Part shown: piece after piece, positions 17,099 through 26,400 of the stretch
Position numbering within the stretch: position 1 is the first letter of the stretch
Layout of the letters: every line of letters begins with the position of its first letter
Assembly (NCBI RefSeq): GCF_003254745.1
Contig: NZ_QKXH01000007.1
Coordinates: forward strand, 1 to 64,000
Reading direction: 5' to 3'
DNA: 64,000 bases
Source: Flavobacterium aquariorum
GTDB lineage: Bacteria > Bacteroidota > Bacteroidia > Flavobacteriales > Flavobacteriaceae
The notes under the pieces: model-generated
The model's database searches: none
The model's input: the letters and a program-made list of their open reading frames with translations, nothing else
Told to the model about the DNA's origin: nothing
Made by a program: the position numbers and the translations under genes

Positions 17099-18658
17099 TT
17101 ATTTTGTTTGTGTTTCTACCTGTAAATCTATTATTGTTTCCGGGCTTTCATTGGCATAATAATCAACGAAAGTAAAGGCAAAGGCCGTTTTGCCAATCAT
17201 TTTATAGTCGGGCACTTCGATGCTGAATCCTTCATTTTCTTCTGTTACTGCAATTTTGTCCAGAATTTGGGAGGCATCATTAATGTTTATTTTTGAAGCG
17301 TCTTTGGCACCATAAACGACTATGTACCTCACTTTTGACAGCAGTTTTGGTTTCTGAAAAGAAATATAATAATTGGCTGTATCCTTAGTGATGGAATTGA
17401 TGACTAACGTTTCCGTAATAGCCTTTTTAAAATTAGGAACTGGCAATGGCAATGCTGGATATTTGTATTCATATTCTTGAAGTACCTTGACCACATCCAT
17501 GTTTTTGTTCATAAACCACTTGGCACTAAAAAATCCATTTCCTTGCACGTTAGGATAAGAACGGGTAAGGTCAATCTGATTCGGAATTTCAAATTTATTA
17601 TTCCAGTGTTTGTCTGAATCTGCTTTGATTTTGTAGGTACTGTTTCCTACATACAATGCGGTGTTGCTTGGTACATTTTCAGACCACCATTTGATTAATT
17701 TTGCATACGAAGCTGTTTTGTGGTCAATGCTCCAGTACAGTTGCGGTACGATATAATCAATCCAGTTTTTGTTCATCCAATCAATAGGATCGGCATATAA
17801 ATCATCATAATTGGTTTGTCCCGAGAGTGTGTCGGAGCCTTTTGGGTCAACCGATTTGTTGCGCCAAACTCCAAACGGACTGATGCCAAATTGTACCCAA
17901 GGCTTTAGTTTTTTGATGCTGGAAGAAATGTTTTTAACAAAAGTAGTCACATTGGAACGCCTCCAATCGGGTAGAGAAAGCCCATTACCAAACTTTTGAT
18001 AAGAAGCAGTGTCATTAAATTCGATTCCTTTTATTTTATATGGATAAAAATAATCATCAAAGTGTATGGCATCAATATCGTATTTTATTACTACCTCTTC
18101 GACAATCGATGTCAGGTGTTGCTGCACTTCGGGTAGGGCAGGGTTGTAATAGTATTTTCCTCCATATTCAATCATCCATTCGGGATGTTTGTAGTAATCA
18201 TGGTTTGGACTTAAGGTTTCGGTTTTCAAGTCGAATGTGGCTCGATAGGGATTCAGCCAAGCGTGAAATTCAAAACCACGGGTATGGGCTTCGGTAATCA
18301 TCCATTCGAGTACATCATAATTAGGACTTGGCTCTTTTCCTTCTCTTCCGGTCAGGTAACGGGACCAAGGCGCCAATATTGTTGGATACAGTGCATCACC
18401 CACAGAGCGAATTTGAACAATTACGGCATTATAATTGAGTTTTTGGTAGGTATCCAAAATATCGATAAAGTCGGCTTTTTGTTTCTCAACCGAATCCGTG
18501 CTTTTTTTTGGCCAGTCAATATTGACAACGGTGGCAATCCAAACGGCTCTAAATTCGTTTTTGGGGTGCATCTCTCTTTTTTGGGAATACCCAATGACAG
18601 CAAAAAGTAGAAGATATATAGTTGGGAATAGCAGGGACTTCTTTAGAATCATTTTCAC
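17099..18658 (-). CDS. Exported GH10-like (DUF187/DigH type) glycosidase
   Basis: 519 residues with a signal peptide of about 25 residues ending YSQ. The DUF187 barrel starts with FRAVWIATVVNIDWP and includes AIHFDDYFYPY near 190-200 with candidate acidic residues. Family members such as E. coli DigH cleave denuded peptidoglycan glycans. The last 100 or so residues form a beta-sandwich, Fn3-like. It is the first gene of a set followed by AmpG-like and NagZ-like genes, so it would release fragments that are then imported and degraded. Confidence 0.85.
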   Translation of the reverse strand: MKMILKKSLLFPTIYLLLFAVIGYSQKREMHPKNEFRAVWIATVVNIDWPKKSTDSVEKQKADFIDILDTYQKLNYNAVIVQIRSVGDALYPTILAPWSRYLTGREGKEPSPNYDVLEWMITEAHTRGFEFHAWLNPYRATFDLKTETLSPNHDYYKHPEWMIEYGGKYYYNPALPEVQQHLTSIVEEVVIKYDIDAIHFDDYFYPYKIKGIEFNDTASYQKFGNGLSLPDWRRSNVTTFVKNISSSIKKLKPWVQFGISPFGVWRNKSVDPKGSDTLSGQTNYDDLYADPIDWMNKNWIDYIVPQLYWSIDHKTASYAKLIKWWSENVPSNTALYVGNSTYKIKADSDKHWNNKFEIPNQIDLTRSYPNVQGNGFFSAKWFMNKNMDVVKVLQEYEYKYPALPLPVPNFKKAITETLVINSITKDTANYYISFQKPKLLSKVRYIVVYGAKDASKININDASQILDKIAVTEENEGFSIEVPDYKMIGKTAFAFTFVDYYANESPETIIDLQVETQTK

Positions 18659-18675
18659 TCATTTTATAAAGGAAT

Positions 18676-18683
18676 CAAAAGTA
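18676..18683 (-). promoter_or_regulatory. -7 box TACTTTTG of the GH10-like gene
   Basis: A perfect TAnnTTTG on the minus strand, 17 bases before the start codon, would give a leader of about 10 bases. The -33 element is not visible. Confidence 0.45.
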
Positions 18684-18784
18684 GTTTTTTTAGCTAAGTT
18701 TATTAAATTAATTGCCAATAAAATTAGTCATACCGTTTTTGTTTTGCATTATTGCTAAAAAGTATACTAATGTGCCTTATCCAG

Positions 18785-19255
18785 CTATCCGCTATAGCCC
18801 TCCATTAGAACCCTTTTTTTACTAGCAACTCCAGGAGCTTCCGCTGGTCGCTCTGTAGTAGCTGTAAAAAATAGTGTTCCAATTATCGGGGCTGTCGCTG
18901 CTATCTGGGGCAGGGATTTGGTGTATTGATGAAAGTTTTTTATAATGATTTGAAATGCATATAATTCTAAAGACATTCACGTTAAAAGTCGGGAGACTTT
19001 TGACATTTTTTTTTGCTTTCAGGAGCTTTAAAAAAAACGCAAAGTCGGGAGACTTTGCGGAGCATCTACACTTTGCGCAGCGGGGTTGCTTGTTGTGAAA
19101 TTTTGCGCAGCTTTTTGTCAGGAAAACTTCGGAGAGCGGGAAGTCAGGAGGCTTTTATCTTATTTACGGTTTTTAAGAACTAAAAAAAACGCAAAGATAT
19201 GAGTCTTCAGACTTTGCGCAGCGGGGTGGACACTTTGTGGAGCTGTAAATTAATA
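18785..19255. repeat. Cluster of short hairpin repeats
   Basis: About 600 gene-free bases (18659-19262) contain at least four related hairpins. AAAGTC-GGGA-GACTTT is near 18984-19000, a longer CGCAAAGTC-GGGA-GACTTTGCG near 19038-19060 (GNRA-type loop), AAGTC-AGGA-GGCTT near 19143-19157 and CGCAAAG...CTTTGCG near 19190-19218. GCGCAGCGGGGT recurs at about 19074 and 19216. The left part (18779-18925) has GC-rich TATCCGC-, GCTTCCGCTGG- and GGGGCTGTCGC-type words seen in multicopy flavobacterial intergenic elements. This resembles REP-type sequence. Confidence 0.55.
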
Positions 19256-19262
19256 ACTCAAT

Positions 19263-19634
19263 TTATTTATTCAAATCTATTTCAAGTATTGCATTTATTT
19301 CGCACATATAGCGACCATTCTGCCACTCGCCAAGACGGAATATAATTAGATAATCATTATTACATTCTTTTGAATTAAAAAATTGATATTGAAATAATAA
19401 TGGTGTTTGCTTTTCGAAAATTGACATTGTAGCAACTCCTTTTTTTGATAATGATTCAAAATCAATTTTTCCTTCAGTAACTAAATCATTGAGATATGGA
19501 CTATTAGGTGATACAAAAACTTCGTGTTTAAAACCTCCTCCATTGGCACAATAAAATTCTACTAAAACACCATCCATAACTTCTACACCAGAAAATGATG
19601 ATTTTCCTAAATGTATTTTTTGCTTTATAATCAT
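19263..19634 (-). CDS. Small hypothetical protein, candidate immunity protein
   Basis: 123 residues from ATG at 19634, which overlaps the stop codon of the upstream relic by ATGA; an earlier ATG at 19670 would add 12 residues reading across that relic. It is soluble, mixed alpha/beta, with GGFKHEVFVSPNSPYLND in the middle. I do not recognise the family. Its place at the end of a toxin operon suggests an immunity or orphan-immunity role. That is inference from position. Confidence 0.6.
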   Translation of the reverse strand: MIIKQKIHLGKSSFSGVEVMDGVLVEFYCANGGGFKHEVFVSPNSPYLNDLVTEGKIDFESLSKKGVATMSIFEKQTPLLFQYQFFNSKECNNDYLIIFRLGEWQNGRYMCEINAILEIDLNK

Positions 19635-19918
19635 ATATCGTTTTTTGAGATAAATTTTTTGAAATGCCAATTTGCGGGTATTGTATAATACAAAACTATT
19701 TCAAATTTATTACAGTTTATAATTTGAATATCGTTTTTCATCCATAGATCAATACTTTCTTCATCAAAATTCTAACAAGTTACCTTTTTTACAACTAATC
19801 AAATATTGATGTGCCTTTAAATTTTTATTTCTTCCATAAAGTTTGGAATAGCTATAGTTTTTTACAAATTCCAAATAAAATTCATTTAAATTTTGACTTC
19901 TGTCAACACCTTTTATTA
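19631..19918 (-). pseudogene. Frameshifted relic, possible former immunity gene
   Basis: Two minus-strand frames join into one protein-like reading of about 95 codons without a start. The first runs through NLNEFYLEFVKNYSYSKLYG to NLLEF. The second continues DEESIDLWMKNDIQ to a TGA at 19631-19633. They meet at a four-base homopolymer (19766-19769), where loss of one base would restore a single frame. The 5' end is missing because an in-frame stop precedes it. It lies between two candidate immunity genes, so it may be a decayed one or a displaced toxin tail. Confidence 0.55.
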
Positions 19919-19949
19919 ATTAATTTATTACTCAAATTTGGTAAAATAA

Positions 19950-20447
19950 TTAAATTACTCCTAATCTCATTTCCTCAAATAAACTTCCCCAAGCTCCTCC
20001 AAGGATTTTATTACTTTCAATATCAAGTATTAATTCTTTTAATAATATGGCATACTTCTCATGATTTTCTTGGTAACTTCCCAATTTTTCGGATAATATT
20101 AAGCGTTTAATAATAAAGTCATTTATAAAAAGTGATTGGCACAATGTTTCGACATTTTCTCCAAGATAAACATATGATGGATTATTCGTTTCAAAATTCC
20201 ATTTATGATAAATTGCTTTATCTTCTAATTTAATAACCAAGTTATGAGGGTTTTTATCTCCAATAGTTTGTCCTAATAAAATTTCCGTCTGATTTAATAT
20301 TGGTTGTTTAAAAAACGAATATTCTTGATAAATAATTTTCTTAGGCAAACCATTTAATATTAAAAAAAAAGAATTTGTCTCACCTAATATTTCTTTTAAA
20401 TTTGGGCTTAATTCAAAAAACGAGGTTTCAGTTCTATATTTTAGCAT
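19950..20447 (-). CDS. Candidate immunity protein, SUKH-like
   Basis: 165 residues, cytoplasmic, starting six bases after the stop of the giant toxin-like gene. The layout FFLILNGLPKK near 27-37, EILLGQTIGDKNPHNLVIKL near 55-75 and a C-terminal FINDFIIKRL resembles the SUKH-4 type of immunity fold (GLP near the start, a strand-rich core and an asparagine-containing helix at the end), but the match is weak. Immediate linkage to a C-terminal toxin domain is the main argument. It could equally be a novel immunity family. Confidence 0.65.
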   Translation of the reverse strand: MLKYRTETSFFELSPNLKEILGETNSFFLILNGLPKKIIYQEYSFFKQPILNQTEILLGQTIGDKNPHNLVIKLEDKAIYHKWNFETNNPSYVYLGENVETLCQSLFINDFIIKRLILSEKLGSYQENHEKYAILLKELILDIESNKILGGAWGSLFEEMRLGVI

Positions 20448-20453
20448 TTGTAT

Positions 20454-23400
20454 CTATTTTAGAAGTTCAATTAAATCATTAAAACGCTGTTCAAGAGATT
20501 GTTGTCTTGTTGATGACCCAGTAGTATTGTTTCCTGGGTAATCATAAGAATAACTTTTTTGAGCACCCGAAAATTCTGTATTAAGCATTTCTTTACATTT
20601 TGAAGCTTCTAATTCACATGGCTCTAGTTCACTAAAAATTCTTTTGACATTTGATTTAGGAATATTATTTGCTTCAATCCATGTTTTAGCTAACTGCTCA
20701 GAATGTGTAGTAACTCCCACTTCTGTTGTAAATGCTTTTTTTACTAAATTTCCCGAATTATCAAGATATTCAAATACTGCAACGTTACCTTTATGGTTTG
20801 GAATAGCTAGAGTTTTTCTAAATTCTACAGCAAATTTACTTAAATCGTCGCCACCTAAAACAACTTTTTTTATGATATTTCCTGATAATACAACAATCTC
20901 TTTCTCTAAAACCTTTCCAATATAACCAGTATATAATTTATTTGGAGAAGATTTTACATTTATTTTTATATAACCATCATCAATTAAAGATTGTAAGTTT
21001 TTGTATTTCGTGTCAAATTTAAGTAAAGTTTGTTTACCATTGCCAACTTGACCAAACCACGGTATAACATCAGCAGTTGTTCCTGTTATTGGCAAATCTT
21101 TTAATATTTCTATTTCATAGTATAATGCATTTTTATTTTCGGTAACACGCAGTGCTCTTTGCGCATAGCTGTAAGGTGTGTCTTTTATAGGTGCCACATA
21201 GCTTCCGCCAACTATTGGTTTGTCTTCAGGTGTTGCGCCAAACCATTTTTCTTGGTAACGGTCAAATTTTTGTCCTTTTAAAATAGATATATCTTCTACT
21301 GTATTATATCCACCATTGGCGGGTGGCCAGCCATCATTAAGTTTGTATTCCTTGAAAATTTCTTCAATTTTGCTCCAGTTTTGCTGTTTATAATGATTGA
21401 ATATTTCTCCTCGCAGTGATTTGCTTAGTTTATTATATGCGTCATAAGTTTCACCTAAAGCATTTGCATTTTTAAAGAAATTTGCGGGGACAATAACATC
21501 TTTATTTCTAGCAATTCTTTGATAAATTAATTCTAACTCTTCTTCTGTAGCAGTAGCTATTTTACCTGTAAACTGATTTATTCCAGTTTCGTAATTAATG
21601 ATTGTCAGTTCAGGAGTTGTTTTCCCAGCTACATTTTTTGCATATCCAATAATCATTTCATTATCTGTTGCTTTAATAAAAACATCAGCTTCTGATGTAG
21701 CCTTCGGTAACAAATATTCAATAGCGGTAGTACTATTTTTGATTTCTAAATTGATTAAATTTTTTATTGCCACTTCGTCTAAACCTTTGGCTATTTGTAA
21801 TGATAAGCTAGTACTTAAATAGAAATTTTTAGTAAATCTTGCACTATTTTTATATACTGTGGCAATTTTGTTAAATGTTTCTCCTAAGACAGGACCAATT
21901 AAGTAGCCAGCAACATACATCAATGCCATATCAGATTGACCTATTGAAGCATAGTAAACTACAGCTAGACCATCTACTGTAATTACCGCTACATTGCCAA
22001 AAGGAATTGAAGCAATACCCGCAACTAGAAACGCATCATCTATATATTGTTCTATACAAGTCTTGTTTAAAGTGAATTTACATTCTGAAATATGTGGTAC
22101 TATTGAAACTATTCCATCTTCATATTCAGGTTTGTCAAAATCAAAGTAGGTAAGTCTCCAATCTGCATATTGGTCTGCATATCGTTTTGCTAAATTTAAA
22201 CTTTCATCAGCAACATATTGTTCCTTTAACCTGTTTATGTCTTCTTTTTCGTTTAGACTAACAATTGTATTAGTTTGAGTATCTTTAAACAAAAATATTG
22301 CTTGAATAGCATTGCCAATTTTTCCTTCAACTGTAACTATTTTTTTTAAAATATTCTTTTCTAAAAAAGATTTCGTTGGAGCATTTTTAATTTCTTCTGG
22401 CGTAACTTTTTCGATTACATAAATATATTGTAATTGCTTTTTTGGTATTTTTTGGTAAAAAGATATTATTGATTTGCCGTAATCATTATAATTTTGCCCT
22501 GTGTTAATAGATAAGTAATCGACCGTAGTTTTTTTAATAGATTCGGATATATTTGTTCCAAAAACAAAATACGTTTTCCATCCATATTGATTTCCTATTG
22601 CATCCCTGTTTTTGACTGTCAAAGAATAAATCCCATTGGTTTTTGATATTTGCGAATTGTCGAAAATGGCTTTAGCGAATTCTAATCCCTCTTTATCAGT
22701 AAAACTACAATTAGTGTCTATAAAATTAATATACAGTTGAACCCCTGAACTCGCTTCTAGGTATGCAAGTTTATTGTTAAGTTCTTCAATATATTGAGGC
22801 TCAAATATTGGAATTCCTCTATAATTTGGAGTTGGGTTAATATATTGGAGTCCATCGACTTTAACTGTTTTTAAATCAGTTACGCCCTTATTAACTGCAT
22901 TAATTTTGATAGCTCTATTTAAATTTTCAACAATAATTTCACCCCAAGTCGCTCCATTATTCCATGAAACAATAGGTTTTTGATTATATGCTATAGTACC
23001 ATCTTGGGTTTTATTACAGTCTCTAATAAATACTATTTTACCATCAGAATTTGTGTTTGTTAACCCATTATTAGAACTAGTACCACAATCTAAAAACCCT
23101 GAATAAATATTAGGATCACTTTGTTTTGAAATAGAATCTATTATTTTTAAATAAGCATCAAGTTGTTTTTGAGCTTCAACTTTATCTGAAAGTGAAACAA
23201 TTTTTTTTATTTTTTCATACTTTGTTTTAATGAATTTTATTTTAGAACAATCTTCGGAATATTTGTATATAAGCCAAACTATTTCATCATCGTTTAATTT
23301 CTTTTTAGGGGTAAGATCATATTGTCCAGAAGAACCAGTATTTGCACCAAGAAAAGTATATTTACTCTGCTCTTTATTCCAAACCCATTCATTGCCACCG

Positions 23401-26363
23401 TCATCTTTAAAACCAGATAACATTCCTTCACTTACTAGATTTGTTTTTGGTACAATTACATTACTTAGTTCTGCGCTTACAAACTCAAAATTAGGAGTAA
23501 GTCCATACCCACCTGCCAATTCACCCGCACTACTCCCCTGAGTGAACTGATACAGCTGCAATCCTGGAGCATGCATAATCTCCCAATCATTGTGGCTTAA
23601 TACAGTCCCTGTTCCATAATCCATTAATAAATCAGTAGGAACTGCAGTGTTGTATTCTGTGAATGGATGTTGCAATCCAAAAACACCATGTCCAAGCTCG
23701 TGTGCTAGAGTATGAAGTTTTTTATCCTCAGGTTGAGAAAACACAAACCCAAACTGTCGCTTGAGTGGCATAAAACCTAATGTGCCAGGCTTACTAGATG
23801 GTACTTTAGTAAACAACACATAATAAGTATCGGTTTTATAACTAGTTCCTAATTTGGTTTGGAAATTGTTAGTAATGGTTTGTTGACCATCGGTATAGGT
23901 ATTGAGTAAATCGCTATCTCCAGTTTCTATACTAGTGACCCAAGTATCAGCTATATCAATTTTTACAGTACTAACTTCAAATTGTATTCCTGCTTTACTA
24001 TATATGCTATTAAGGTATTCTTTAGCTTGGTTTTGTGTTGGTGTTTCACCACCATTAAGCCCAACCAAAGTAATATTTACTTTTTTACCGGTCATATGCC
24101 ACAAATTCAGAGTACCTGCAATGTCGTATTTGCCTGCAGCTACTGGATTTTTTGGATCTGCAGCTTCTTTCTGTACGGGAGGTTTTACGGTTGCCAGTAT
24201 TGATTCTTTGGCAAAATCCAAAGTTCTTTTTAATGGAAGTGTTGCCACATTGCCAGACCAGCTAGGTTTAATTTCGGTACCGTTTTCGGTTTTGAATATG
24301 ATGTCAGCTATTGTCTTTCCATTACTGAATGTTGCTTTCGCAGTAACATAGTCTTCTGCTTTTGGCGCATCCGAGATGACTTTGTAATGTACATAATAGC
24401 TAGTGCCATCCTTTTTAGGAATGATATCGTAGGTATTATTAAGTTTGGTGTTGGCCTTAAGTTTAGGGTCTTGGTTTGGGTTTTCATCCAAGCTATAGAA
24501 ACCCGTACCTGCTGCAAAGGTTATGGAAACATCTGCAGAAGAAATTTCTTTGATATTGCCACCAGAACCCATTCCATTGGTGTTTTGGGGAGTAGGAACA
24601 CCTCCGGGAGCTGCTTTTCCAGTAGATTTGATTTCTCCTGCTTGCGCATTGGGAGAAATAGCATATTGGTTTCCGTTTCTGTCGGTGATTATTACATCAT
24701 TTTCATTTTTTGGCAGTTGAACGACAATTTTATTTGGCCCCGTTATGGTAAGGGAGCCATCAAGATTTTTTACAACACTTTTAATTTCAAATTGTATATC
24801 AATAGGAATAACAGTTCCTGTATCGCCCATTATATCATTAACGAGTTTATCCCCATCAACCATACCTCCCCAATTCGGGTCATAACTCGCAACAATCTCT
24901 CCCGAAATCAACTTGAAATCGGTGTTTACCCCAATATTATTGAAAGTTATGCGAATACGGGTGTATTTGCCAATATTAGATTTATCATTTCCTCCTTCAT
25001 CTTTGCCAGCCAATGCTGTTGCAGCATCTATAAGTTCTCTAAATTTCTCCAAAAACGGTAAAGTCACATAGCCTTCACCCGAGAAAGTACCGTTGCTTCC
25101 TGTTGATTTAAGAACGACTATAGGGAAATCGCCAGCAGTAACCACATCATTTGGGAACAATGCTGGTAGTGGCGTTTTGTTGGATAAGGCTGCTGGATCT
25201 GGCTTGATTCCACAACCAACAAAGGCGATTTCGTCTTGGGCCATGGTAGTAAACTCCTGAATGTTACTTTGGGTATATTCACCAGGATCACAGGCTGCTC
25301 CCACAGTATATTCGTATGTGGTTTTGGGTTTTAGGTTGCTAATGGTAGCATATTCTCTTGGGGTTACCAGAGGGTACCACTTGGAATTGGCATTTTTTTC
25401 TCTATAATTAATTTGGTAATCGTAATTATCGACAGCGCCGCTCCAAGTTATTTTGGCTTGGTCCTGACTCACATTGGTGGTGGTTATGGCTATTGGTGCG
25501 TTACAGAGTGTGAGGTATTTAAAAGAAAAAATCTCGCTGTAACCATTGTTTTTGAAAACGCCAATTTCTTCGGCACCAACCAGGGCTTTGGCTTTTACAC
25601 GCCAAGCATACGTCTTGCCTGGAATAAGTTGCGGTTCGGCAATACTGTATTGTATTGTCGTATTTCGGGTAGTGGTGGTATAAAGGGGAGGTGAGTAGGC
25701 AAAAGCGTTTTGGATAGGCGTATTGGTGTTCCAAATTTCTGCCAGAGAGAATTCGTATTCCACATTGCTCACATTGATGCTTCGGGGTGTCCAGCTAAAT
25801 ATGACATTCTGAATGTTTTGTTCTACAATACCTGCTTTGTTTGCAGGCAGGTTTAGAAACGGTGGTTCGTTTTGGAAAATAACTGTGGTAACACTTGATT
25901 TTTTTGACAGTTTTTTGTTGGTTGCAAAGTCATACACTTCAAATGATATTGTATAAATTCCCTCAGGCAACGGTTGTGCATATTGGTTGGGGTTAATGCC
26001 CTGCAGGTTTTGGAATTCGAAATAATGTCCCAGTTCTACATTGGTCAATAGGGTAGGGAAACCACCTTCGAGATAGATGGGAGATGCCCCAACCACAAAG
26101 TCATTTGTAACAAAAGACACTGCTCCCTGGAAATAGCATTTTAAACGCACTTGTCTATTCATTATCGTCAAATCATTGAGTATCAATTGTACTTTTATAG
26201 GACTATTGATTCTCGCAGTATTGGCATAATTACTCAGGTAAATAGGAGATGGCTGCGTGAGTTGGGTGCTTATGGTAACAGGGTAGGTTTGGGTGTAAGC
26301 CGAAAAAGGAAAGAGCCAAGAGGCAAGAACCAAGAGAAGGCAGATGTAGATTTTTTTTTGCAT
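20454..26363 (-). CDS. TANFOR-type polymorphic toxin with TNT-like and deaminase-like domains
   Basis: 1969 residues, exported (signal peptide about 1-25). Residues about 27-170 match the TANFOR domain (two-strand NDL motif, LEGGFPTLL and PEGIYTISFEVYDF), followed by Fn3-like repeats (about 171-375) and beta-rich spacer domains. A zincin motif HELGHGVFGLQH lies at 888-899, with LMDYGTG after it as a possible Met-turn. Residues about 1440-1500 are hydrophobic and may help membrane passage. About 1695-1795 resemble TNT NAD glycohydrolases (FDRY at 1700-1703, YVAPxxTPYxxRAL, PWFGQVGNGKQ at 1768-1778). The last 140 residues have HSE at 1887-1889 and PC-x6-C at 1915-1923, the zinc signature of deaminase-fold toxins. 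There is no T9SS sorting domain. Domain identities are motif-based. Confidence 0.8.
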   Translation of the reverse strand: MQKKIYICLLLVLASWLFPFSAYTQTYPVTISTQLTQPSPIYLSNYANTARINSPIKVQLILNDLTIMNRQVRLKCYFQGAVSFVTNDFVVGASPIYLEGGFPTLLTNVELGHYFEFQNLQGINPNQYAQPLPEGIYTISFEVYDFATNKKLSKKSSVTTVIFQNEPPFLNLPANKAGIVEQNIQNVIFSWTPRSINVSNVEYEFSLAEIWNTNTPIQNAFAYSPPLYTTTTRNTTIQYSIAEPQLIPGKTYAWRVKAKALVGAEEIGVFKNNGYSEIFSFKYLTLCNAPIAITTTNVSQDQAKITWSGAVDNYDYQINYREKNANSKWYPLVTPREYATISNLKPKTTYEYTVGAACDPGEYTQSNIQEFTTMAQDEIAFVGCGIKPDPAALSNKTPLPALFPNDVVTAGDFPIVVLKSTGSNGTFSGEGYVTLPFLEKFRELIDAATALAGKDEGGNDKSNIGKYTRIRITFNNIGVNTDFKLISGEIVASYDPNWGGMVDGDKLVNDIMGDTGTVIPIDIQFEIKSVVKNLDGSLTITGPNKIVVQLPKNENDVIITDRNGNQYAISPNAQAGEIKSTGKAAPGGVPTPQNTNGMGSGGNIKEISSADVSITFAAGTGFYSLDENPNQDPKLKANTKLNNTYDIIPKKDGTSYYVHYKVISDAPKAEDYVTAKATFSNGKTIADIIFKTENGTEIKPSWSGNVATLPLKRTLDFAKESILATVKPPVQKEAADPKNPVAAGKYDIAGTLNLWHMTGKKVNITLVGLNGGETPTQNQAKEYLNSIYSKAGIQFEVSTVKIDIADTWVTSIETGDSDLLNTYTDGQQTITNNFQTKLGTSYKTDTYYVLFTKVPSSKPGTLGFMPLKRQFGFVFSQPEDKKLHTLAHELGHGVFGLQHPFTEYNTAVPTDLLMDYGTGTVLSHNDWEIMHAPGLQLYQFTQGSSAGELAGGYGLTPNFEFVSAELSNVIVPKTNLVSEGMLSGFKDDGGNEWVWNKEQSKYTFLGANTGSSGQYDLTPKKKLNDDEIVWLIYKYSEDCSKIKFIKTKYEKIKKIVSLSDKVEAQKQLDAYLKIIDSISKQSDPNIYSGFLDCGTSSNNGLTNTNSDGKIVFIRDCNKTQDGTIAYNQKPIVSWNNGATWGEIIVENLNRAIKINAVNKGVTDLKTVKVDGLQYINPTPNYRGIPIFEPQYIEELNNKLAYLEASSGVQLYINFIDTNCSFTDKEGLEFAKAIFDNSQISKTNGIYSLTVKNRDAIGNQYGWKTYFVFGTNISESIKKTTVDYLSINTGQNYNDYGKSIISFYQKIPKKQLQYIYVIEKVTPEEIKNAPTKSFLEKNILKKIVTVEGKIGNAIQAIFLFKDTQTNTIVSLNEKEDINRLKEQYVADESLNLAKRYADQYADWRLTYFDFDKPEYEDGIVSIVPHISECKFTLNKTCIEQYIDDAFLVAGIASIPFGNVAVITVDGLAVVYYASIGQSDMALMYVAGYLIGPVLGETFNKIATVYKNSARFTKNFYLSTSLSLQIAKGLDEVAIKNLINLEIKNSTTAIEYLLPKATSEADVFIKATDNEMIIGYAKNVAGKTTPELTIINYETGINQFTGKIATATEEELELIYQRIARNKDVIVPANFFKNANALGETYDAYNKLSKSLRGEIFNHYKQQNWSKIEEIFKEYKLNDGWPPANGGYNTVEDISILKGQKFDRYQEKWFGATPEDKPIVGGSYVAPIKDTPYSYAQRALRVTENKNALYYEIEILKDLPITGTTADVIPWFGQVGNGKQTLLKFDTKYKNLQSLIDDGYIKINVKSSPNKLYTGYIGKVLEKEIVVLSGNIIKKVVLGGDDLSKFAVEFRKTLAIPNHKGNVAVFEYLDNSGNLVKKAFTTEVGVTTHSEQLAKTWIEANNIPKSNVKRIFSELEPCELEASKCKEMLNTEFSGAQKSYSYDYPGNNTTGSSTRQQSLEQRFNDLIELLK

Positions 26364-26400
26364 TTGGGTAAATATATTTTAGACTACTTAGATTATTAAA

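Noticed and set aside
18785..19255. CRISPR array
   Set aside because: The repeats are palindromic, unequal in length and irregularly spaced, with no cas genes.
20454..26363. Rhs or YD-repeat toxin
   Set aside because: No YD repeats or Rhs core seen; the scaffold is TANFOR, Fn3 and zincin instead.
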